A stretch of 33,749 bases of DNA from Streptomyces aurantiacus JA 4570 (GTDB lineage Bacteria > Actinomycetota > Actinomycetes > Streptomycetales > Streptomycetaceae). Below the pieces are notes generated by a model. The model was not told where the DNA came from and made no database searches. It saw only the letters and a program-made list of their open reading frames with translations. Made by a program: the position numbers and the translations under genes. This document shows, in pieces, positions 28,079-33,749 of the stretch. The stretch spans positions 1 to 33,749 of the forward strand of contig NZ_AOPZ01000162.1 of the NCBI RefSeq assembly GCF_000414115.1, written 5' to 3'. Positions within the stretch are counted from its first letter, which is position 1. The number at the start of each line of letters is the position of its first letter.

Positions 28079-29413
28079 TCAGATCTCGGCGAACGCGGCC
28101 TCGATGATGTCCAGGCCCTCGTTGAGCAGCTCGTCGCCGATGACCAGCGGCGGCAGGAAGCGCAGCACGTTGCCGTAGGTGCCGCAGGTCAGGACGAGGA
28201 GGCCCTGCGCGTGGCAGGCCTTGGCGAGCGCGCCGGTCGCCGCCGGGTTCGGCTCCTTCGTGGTGCGGTCCGTGACCAGCTCGATCGCGATCATCGCGCC
28301 GCGGCCGCGGATGTCGCCGACGATGTCGTACTTCTCGGCGATCGCGGCGAGGCGGGCCTTCATGACGGCCTCGATGTTCTTCGCCTTGGCGTTGAGGTCG
28401 AGCTCCTTCATGGTCTCGATGGCGCCGAGCGCGCCGGCGCAGGCCACCGGGTTGCCGCCGTAGGTGCCGCCGAGGCCGCCCGCGTGCGCGGCGTCCATGA
28501 TCTCGGCGCGGCCCGTCACGGCGGCGAGCGGCAGGCCGCCCGCGATGCCCTTGGCGGTGGTGATCAGGTCCGGGACGATGCCCTCGTCCTCACACGCGAA
28601 CCACTGGCCCGTGCGGCAGAAGCCCGACTGGATCTCGTCCGCGACGAAGACGATGCCGTTGTCCTCGGCGAACTTCACGATCTCCGGCAGGAAGCCCTTC
28701 GCGGGCTCGATGAAGCCGCCCTCGCCGAGCACCGGCTCGATGATGATCGCGGCCACGTTCTCCGCGCCGACCTGCTTGGAGATCTGGTCGATGGCCTGCG
28801 CCGCGGCCTCGGGCCCGGCGTTCTCGGCGCCGGTCGGCCAGCGGTAGCCGTACGCCACCGGGACGCGGTAGACCTCGGGCGCGAACGGGCCGAAGCCGTT
28901 CTTGTACGGCATGTTCTTCGCCGTCAGGGCCATCGTGAGGTTGGTGCGGCCGTGGTAGCCGTGGTCGAACACGACGACGGCCTGGCGCTTGGTGTACGCG
29001 CGAGCGATCTTGACGGCGTTCTCGACGGCCTCGGCGCCGCTGTTGAACAGCGCGGACTTCTTGGCGTGGTCGCCCGGCGTCAGCTCCGCGAGCGCCTCGG
29101 CGACGGCCACGTAGCCCTCGTACGGCGTCACCATGAAACAGGTGTGGGTGAAGTCCTGCAGCTGGGCGGAGGCCCGGCGCACGACGGCCTCTGCGGAGGC
29201 GCCGACGCTCGTCACCGCGATGCCGGAACCGAAGTCGATCAGACGGTTGCCGTCGACGTCCTCGATGATGCCGCCGCCGGCGCGGGCCGCGAAGACGGGC
29301 AGCACGGAGCCCACGCCGGCGGCGACCGCGGCGCTACGGCGGGCCTGCAGCTCCTGGGACTTCGGCCCGGGGATGGCGGTGACGACGCGGCGCTCCTGGG
29401 GAAGGTCGGTCAT
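28079..29413 (-). CDS. gabT: 4-aminobutyrate aminotransferase GabT
   Basis: This 444-residue class III PLP transaminase transfers the GABA amino group to 2-oxoglutarate, giving succinate semialdehyde and glutamate. Landmarks are SGAEAVENAVK (125-135), HGYHGRT (151-157), the pyridine-nitrogen pair D259-E260, and the Schiff-base lysine K288 in TTAKGIAGG. ATG 29411-29413 has AGGAG 6 nt upstream. It completes the route from putrescine through GABA started elsewhere in the window. No succinate semialdehyde dehydrogenase is adjacent. It diverges from the ATP-binding protein and PucR genes. Confidence 0.92.
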   Translation of the reverse strand: MTDLPQERRVVTAIPGPKSQELQARRSAAVAAGVGSVLPVFAARAGGGIIEDVDGNRLIDFGSGIAVTSVGASAEAVVRRASAQLQDFTHTCFMVTPYEGYVAVAEALAELTPGDHAKKSALFNSGAEAVENAVKIARAYTKRQAVVVFDHGYHGRTNLTMALTAKNMPYKNGFGPFAPEVYRVPVAYGYRWPTGAENAGPEAAAQAIDQISKQVGAENVAAIIIEPVLGEGGFIEPAKGFLPEIVKFAEDNGIVFVADEIQSGFCRTGQWFACEDEGIVPDLITTAKGIAGGLPLAAVTGRAEIMDAAHAGGLGGTYGGNPVACAGALGAIETMKELDLNAKAKNIEAVMKARLAAIAEKYDIVGDIRGRGAMIAIELVTDRTTKEPNPAATGALAKACHAQGLLVLTCGTYGNVLRFLPPLVIGDELLNEGLDIIEAAFAEI

Positions 29414-29523
29414 GAGAGCTCCTGGGGGTGGGGTGTTGCGGACGTTCGACTACTTTCTTCGCAGGTTAGGGGCGGGGTAGGGGAGCGGGCATGCTCCACG
29501 GGGGAGATGTTGTGGGAGGGCGT

Positions 29524-29538
29524 TGTCCGTCGTGGACA
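29524..29538. promoter_or_regulatory. Small inverted repeat in the gabT divergent region
   Basis: TGTCC-GTCGT-GGACA is a perfect 5+5 inverted repeat between gabT and the ATP-binding protein gene. It is a possible regulator site for gabT control. A TAGATT that could be a -10 for the rightward gene is at 29595-29600. Confidence 0.3.
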
Positions 29539-29643
29539 TAGCGACCGGTTGGCGCGATCGGCGCGGGTCCGGTCCCTGGGCCGCGTACGGGCACTAGATT
29601 GAGCCGCGAACCACTGGACAGGGCAGGTCAGGGGGCAAGGGCC

Positions 29644-31770
29644 ATGACTTCCGACGGCACGCACGACGCACGCGGTACGCACGCCACGCCGGTGCGGGGC
29701 GGCTCCGCCGAGGGCGCGCGGTTGACGTATGTGCCGCCGCCTCCGGCGCGGGCGCCGGGCGCCGCGCCGGGGGCCGACGGCGAATCGTTCCTCGCCTGGC
29801 TGCGCACCCCGCGCCCGGGGGCCGCGCCCGGCGTCTGGCGGTTCGGGCATGTGCCTCGGCCGGAGCAGGAGCCGGAAGTCGTCCCGACTCGGCAACTCCT
29901 GACCGGGGCCGGTATCGCGTTCCTGGTGGGCTGGCTGATCTGGTCCTTGCTCAACAACGGATACCTCGGCAGCTGGTGGATCGTCCCCCTTGAGCTGTTC
30001 ACGCCGGATTCCTGGCGCAGCAGCGAGAGCCAGGTCGTCAACCTCTTGGTGTGGGACGGGTACACCCTCCTGATCGTGCTCGCCATCATGATCGGCGTCG
30101 GCAAGATCGGCCGCTGGGACGAGGTCTGGCGCCGCTTCGTCGCACCGCGGCTGCGCCGTCCGGAGCCGGCGGAGCCGCAGCCCGCTCCCGAAGCGGACCC
30201 CGCCGAGTGGCCCAAGCTGCGCGCCGGTGGGGCCGGGCCCGCCGCCGATCGGCTGGCCGCCGATGCCCGTGCCGGGCGGATGCGCGACATCGACGTGGCC
30301 CGCATCGCCCGCGCCTGGCGCTCCGTCCGCTCCGGCAACAGCCCGCTCGCCGCCTTCACCGACGCCGTCGTCCGCGACGGCGCCGCCGCCTGCCCGCACC
30401 CCTCGGGCGACCGCGACCTGCCCCAGCGGGGCGCCCGGCACGACCTCGCCACCGCGCAGGTCCGGCTCGGCACGACGGTGGACGACCCGCGCAACCCGTA
30501 CGCCTACCGGGGCACGGGCCTCGCGCTCGGGCCCGAGCTGATCGGCACCTCGCTGCTCGCCGTCGGTCCCGCCGGGTCCGGCAAGACCGGCACGGTGGTG
30601 TGGCCGCTCGCCGAGGCCCTGTGTCTGCAGGCCCTCGCGGGGCGCGCCGCGGTCGTCGTGGTGGGCGCGGCGGGCGCGGGCCTCGGCCCCGGCGACGCCT
30701 ACGACGTGGTGGTGCGCGTCGGCCATCCGGACTCCGTGTACGACCTCGACCTGTACGGCGGCACGACCGACCCCGACGAGGCCGCCGCCGTGCTCGCCGA
30801 GGCGCTCGTCGGCGACCTCGTCGACCCGCACCCCGGCGCCGACAGCCGCCGCTCGACGACGGTCCTCGCCCAGCTCCTCGGCCCCTTCCACGCGGTCAAC
30901 GGCCGCTTCCCCTCCGTACCGCAGCTGCGCGCCCTGCTCGACGGCGTGCCGGGACCGCTCGGCGAGCTCCGCAAGGCCCTCCAGGAGGCGGGGCAGGAGG
31001 CCATGCTGCGCGAACTCGACGCCCGGGAGCGGCAGTTGGGGCACCCGGGGGACCCGGGCGCGGTCCTCGCCGACCGCATCGCGCTGCTCGACCGGCCCGC
31101 GTTCGCCGCGTTCTTCGACACCTCGGGCCAGTCCACGCCCTTCTCGCTGCGCGCCCTGGACCACCCCGTGCGCGTCCGCATCGACCTGCCGGAGCGCGGG
31201 CACGCGGACGCCTCGCGGATCCTCGCGCGGCTCGTGCTCGCGCAGTTCACCGCGTCGGCCGCCGTACGCGAGGACCGCTCGCTGTTCGCCTGCCTGGTCC
31301 TCGACGACGCCACCGGCACGGTCACCCCGGAGGCGGTCCGCCGCATCCAGCGCCTGCGGTCCGCGAACGCGGGGGTCGTGATGACGCTGCGGACGCTGGA
31401 CGACGCGCCGCGGCCGCTGCGTACGCCCCTCCTCGGCGCCGTCGGCTGCCGCATGGCCCTGTCCGGGCTCACCCCGTGGGACGGCCAGGACTTCGCGGAC
31501 GTCTGGGGCAAGGAGTGGACGGAGGCGCGGGACGTCACCGACCGCCAGATCATCGCCGAGACCCCGGCCGGGAAGGCCGTGCACGTCCTGCGCCGCGTGA
31601 TCACCGGCCGCGCGCCCACCGCCCGCGCGGTGACCGTCCGCCAGGTCGAGCGCGAGCGCTGGTCGGCCTCCGAACTGGCGCACGCGGTGCCGCCGGGGCA
31701 CGCGGTGCTCTCGCTGACGGATGTGCGGGGGGAGCACGCGCCGCCGTTGCTGGTGGATCTGCGGGGCTGA
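29644..31770 (+). CDS. Membrane-anchored ATP/GTP-binding protein of FtsK/TraG-like build
   Basis: This 708-residue protein has a Pro/Ala-rich cytoplasmic N-terminus (1-80), two membrane segments (about 85-103 and 138-153), then a large cytoplasmic nucleotide-binding domain. Walker A GPAGSGKT is at 308-315 and a Walker B-like LFACLVLDDA near 547-556. The layout resembles type IV coupling or FtsK-like ATPases, but the usual translocase motifs are not obvious and no secretion genes are adjacent. ATG 29644 was chosen; the open frame reaches 29599. I believe it is a conserved Streptomyces protein beside gabT and pucR, function unknown. Confidence 0.75.
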   Translation: MTSDGTHDARGTHATPVRGGSAEGARLTYVPPPPARAPGAAPGADGESFLAWLRTPRPGAAPGVWRFGHVPRPEQEPEVVPTRQLLTGAGIAFLVGWLIWSLLNNGYLGSWWIVPLELFTPDSWRSSESQVVNLLVWDGYTLLIVLAIMIGVGKIGRWDEVWRRFVAPRLRRPEPAEPQPAPEADPAEWPKLRAGGAGPAADRLAADARAGRMRDIDVARIARAWRSVRSGNSPLAAFTDAVVRDGAAACPHPSGDRDLPQRGARHDLATAQVRLGTTVDDPRNPYAYRGTGLALGPELIGTSLLAVGPAGSGKTGTVVWPLAEALCLQALAGRAAVVVVGAAGAGLGPGDAYDVVVRVGHPDSVYDLDLYGGTTDPDEAAAVLAEALVGDLVDPHPGADSRRSTTVLAQLLGPFHAVNGRFPSVPQLRALLDGVPGPLGELRKALQEAGQEAMLRELDARERQLGHPGDPGAVLADRIALLDRPAFAAFFDTSGQSTPFSLRALDHPVRVRIDLPERGHADASRILARLVLAQFTASAAVREDRSLFACLVLDDATGTVTPEAVRRIQRLRSANAGVVMTLRTLDDAPRPLRTPLLGAVGCRMALSGLTPWDGQDFADVWGKEWTEARDVTDRQIIAETPAGKAVHVLRRVITGRAPTARAVTVRQVERERWSASELAHAVPPGHAVLSLTDVRGEHAPPLLVDLRG

Positions 31771-31854
31771 GCCGAGGGGGCGTGAACGCGTCGCGAGTGC
31801 GCCCGCGGCGTGCGTTAAAGGCTGCCGTACATACCCCGCAAGCCCCCCGGGGCG

Positions 31855-31864
31855 ACCGTACGGT
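31855..31864. promoter_or_regulatory. Palindrome upstream of the PucR gene
   Basis: ACCGTACGGT is a perfect 10-bp palindrome about 240 bp before the PucR start. The half-site GACCGTA recurs at 31876-31882. It could be an autoregulatory site of PucR. Confidence 0.35.
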
Positions 31865-31957
31865 GAGGCAGAATCGACCGTAGCCGTCATACGTGGCGGC
31901 CAAAAGATCAACAGGCGGGCGCCGGCAGCACGTGTCCGCAGCAGCACCAGCTCAGCG

Positions 31958-32043
31958 CACCCGCACCCGCAGCAGCACCCGCAGCAGCACCCGCAGCAGC
32001 AGCACCCGCAGCAGCACCCGCAGCAGCACCCGCACCCGCACCA
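31958..32043. repeat. 12-bp tandem repeat in the PucR leader
   Basis: Units of CACCCGCAGCAG repeat five times, one with an extra CAG, bounded by CACCCG doublets. The array lies 50-140 bp before the PucR ATG, so it is in the leader or promoter region. The PucR frame is open through it (it would read Pro-Ala-Ala-Ala repeats) back to 31867, but holds no usual start codon. No CRISPR-like spacing. Confidence 0.75.
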
Positions 32044-32094
32044 GCCCGCGGTCCCAGCCGACCGGACTCCGCCGCCGTACGACCTGAAGGTCCC

Positions 32095-33719
32095 ATGCCG
32101 CCCACGCTTGCCTCGCTCGTCCACCACTCCGCGCTCAAGCTCACCGTGCGCGCGGGCGAGGACCGCCTGGACACCCCCGTGCGCTGGGCCCACGTCAGCG
32201 AGCTCGCCGACCCCGTGCCGTACATGGAGGGCGGCGAGCTGCTCCTGATCACCGCGCTGAAGCTGGACGCGGAGGACCCGGAGACGATGCGGCGCTATGT
32301 GAAGCGGCTCGTGGGCGCGGGCGTCGTCGGGCTCGGCTTCGCGGTCGGCGTGAACTACCCGGACATCCCCGAGGCGCTGGTCGAGGCCGCGCGGGCGGAG
32401 GGGCTCCCGCTCCTCGAGGTGCCGCGCCGCACCCCCTTCCTCGCCATCAGCAAGGCCGTCTCCGCCGCGATCGCCGCCGACCAGTACCGCGCGGTGACCG
32501 CGGGCTTCGCCGCCCAGCGCGAGCTGACCAAGCAGGCACTGGGCGACGGCGCGCAGGGGCTGCTCGGCGCGCTCGCCGGACAGGTCGACGGCTGGGCCGC
32601 GCTGTACGACGCCTCGGGCGCCGTCGTCGCCACCGCGCCCGAGTGGGCCGCCCCGCCCCCGAGTGGGCCGCCCGCCGCGCCGCCCGGCTCACCGCCGACG
32701 TGGAGCGGCTGCGCGACCGCCCCGCGCCCGCGAGCCTCGTCGTGGCCGGCGCCGACGACCGGGTCGAGCTGCACACCCTCGGCACCGGGCGGCGGCCGCG
32801 CGCCGCGCTCGCCGTGGGAACGGCGTCCACCCTCGGGACGGCCGAGCGGTACGCCGTGCACTCCGCGATCGCCCTCCTCACCCTCACCACCGAGCGATCC
32901 CGCTCACTGCAGGCCGCGGAGGCCCGGATCGGTTCCGCCGTCCTGCGGATGCTCCTCGCCGGGGAACCGGACCACGCCCGGGCCGTCGCCGGTGATCTGT
33001 ACGGCGAGCTGCTCGACGCCCCGTTCCGCCTGGTCGTCGCGGAGGCGGCGGGCCCGGCGGAGGCCGCGGGCGACGCGGCAGGGGCCGCCGAGGGCGCCTG
33101 GTCGGCGGGGCTCGTCGACGCCGTCGAGTCGGCCGCGGCGCGCTTCGGCGAGGCGCTGCTCGTCGTGCCCTACGGCGAGCGGCTCGTGCTGCTCGTCGCG
33201 GACGGCGGCGCGGCGCAGCTGGCCGCCGTGGAGTACGCCGCGTTCGTCGACGCGGGGCGGGCCGATGGCCGTGAGCAGGCCGAGGAGCCCGGGCCGCTCA
33301 TGGGGCTCTCCGCCCCCGCCGGGCCCATCGCCGCGGCCTCCGCCTACAAGCAGGCCGAGCAGTCGCTGTCCGTGGCGCGGCGGCGCGGGCGGTGCCTCGT
33401 GGAGCACGAGGAACTGGCCGCCGGGTCTGTCCTCCCCCTGCTCGCGGACGACGCCGTGCGTGCCTTCGCCGACGGGCTGCTGCGCGCCCTGCGCGACCAC
33501 GACGCCACCGGGCGCGGGGATCTCGTCGCCTCGCTGCGGGCGTGGCTCTCGCGGCACGGGCAGTGGGACGCCGCCGCCGCGGATCTCGGCGTGCACCGGC
33601 ACACCCTCCGCTACCGCATGCGCCGCGTCGAGGAAATCCTCGGCCGCTCCTTGGACGACCCGGACGTCCGGATGGAACTCTGGCTCTCCCTGAAGGCAAC
33701 GTCCACGCCGACCGACTGA
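32095..33719 (+). pseudogene. PucR-family transcriptional regulator with an internal frameshift
   Basis: The first part (32095 to about 32650) encodes a PucR N-terminal domain (LASLVHHSALKLTVRAG, GGELLLITALKL). The second part, in another frame to the TGA at 33717-33719, encodes a GGDEF-like middle and the C-terminal helix-turn-helix (DLGVHRHTLRYRMRRVEEILG). The frames join at a 20-bp direct duplication (gagtgggccgcc at 32641 and 32661): removing 20 bp restores APEWAARRAARLTADVERL. PucR proteins control purine, GABA or amine catabolism. As sequenced, translation from ATG 32095 (AAGG 7 nt upstream) leaves the PucR frame and never reads the DNA-binding domain. It could be a genuine pseudogene, phase variation, or a one-base error in a C run. 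Confidence 0.8.
32641..32672. repeat. 20-bp-period direct duplication that breaks the PucR frame
   Basis: GAGTGGGCCGCC occurs at 32641-32652 and 32661-32672, separated by CCGCCCCC. The offset of 20 bp is not a multiple of three. Adding one C to the C5 run at 32656-32660 would make it 21 bp and in-frame. Confidence 0.85.
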
Positions 33720-33724
33720 GGCAA

Positions 33725-33745
33725 CCAGGGGGCTCCGCCCCCTGG
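33725..33745 (+). terminator. Hairpin after PucR, second copy of the Streptomyces repeat module
   Basis: A 9-bp stem (33725-33733 with 33737-33745) with a TCC loop follows the PucR stop. With its AACCAG lead-in and GGACCC exit it matches the hairpin module inside the RING/TerD gene (7097-7121). The rest of the repeat lies beyond the window. Confidence 0.65.
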
Positions 33746-33749
33746 ACCC

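Noticed and set aside
31958..32043. CRISPR array
   Set aside because: The 12-bp units are directly adjacent with no spacers, and there is no cas gene; it is a simple tandem repeat.
29410..32193. Open frame of about 927 codons on the minus strand opposite the ATP-binding protein gene
   Set aside because: It runs through the pucR leader repeat as poly-Cys/Gly and has no recognisable domain. The plus-strand gene has Walker motifs and membrane segments.
31721..32248. His/Gln-rich protein read through the 12-bp repeat in another frame
   Set aside because: It starts inside the ATP-binding protein gene and ends inside the PucR gene, with no ribosome site and no domain outside the repeat.
1..33749. 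tRNA, rRNA, riboswitch or phage attachment site
   Set aside because: No cloverleaf, conserved rRNA segment, integrase or attachment-like repeat was recognised by eye; a covariance-model scan was not possible.

Overview
The DNA is very GC-rich, with strong third-position G/C bias, frequent GTG starts and GC-only hairpin terminators. Gene content (Tat lipoprotein binding proteins, GH18 chitinase with a DasR-type site, SAM methyltransferase of the DUF574 type, NADAR protein, PucR regulator) points to a Streptomyces chromosome. Order and content look like a conserved core segment of that genus, not a recent island. No rRNA, tRNA, phage gene, transposase or CRISPR array was seen.

Layout. 1-1.6 kb: a small ABC ATPase and membrane-protein pair on the minus strand. 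1.6-5.2 kb: a class III aminotransferase and an Lrp/AsnC regulator, divergent from a gamma-aminobutyraldehyde dehydrogenase. 5.2-9.6 kb: a MITE-like inverted repeat, a large protein with a RING-like Cys cluster and a TerD-like domain, and an orphan PotD-like polyamine-binding lipoprotein. 9.6-17.5 kb: housekeeping and accessory genes: TetR/SDR divergent pair, serine hydrolase, HxlR/NAD(P)-binding divergent pair, DUF574 methyltransferase overlapping a glycerophosphodiesterase, adenosine deaminase, NADAR protein. 17.7-25.0 kb: an apparent operon on the plus strand with a second aldehyde dehydrogenase, a second PotD, PotA, PotB, PotC and a PuuB-like FAD oxidase. 25.1-27.9 kb: a small conserved protein, a chitinase, and a convergent PAP2 phosphatase. 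28.1-33.7 kb: GABA aminotransferase (minus), a membrane-anchored ATP-binding protein, and a PucR-family regulator broken by a frameshift.

Together the polyamine/GABA genes would import putrescine or spermidine (PotD1/PotD2 with PotABC), deaminate or oxidise the amine (class III aminotransferase, PuuB-like oxidase), oxidise the resulting aminoaldehyde to GABA or gamma-glutamyl-GABA (two aldehyde dehydrogenases), and transaminate GABA to succinate semialdehyde (GabT). The Lrp and PucR proteins are the likely local regulators. No glutamate-polyamine ligase (PuuA/GlnA3), PuuD-type hydrolase or succinate semialdehyde dehydrogenase is in the window, so those steps must be encoded elsewhere.

The points most worth following are the 20-bp duplication that breaks the PucR gene, the RING/TerD protein and the in-frame Streptomyces repeat inside it, a TA-flanked MITE-like element in the stop codon of the first dehydrogenase, and a 12-bp tandem repeat just upstream of pucR.
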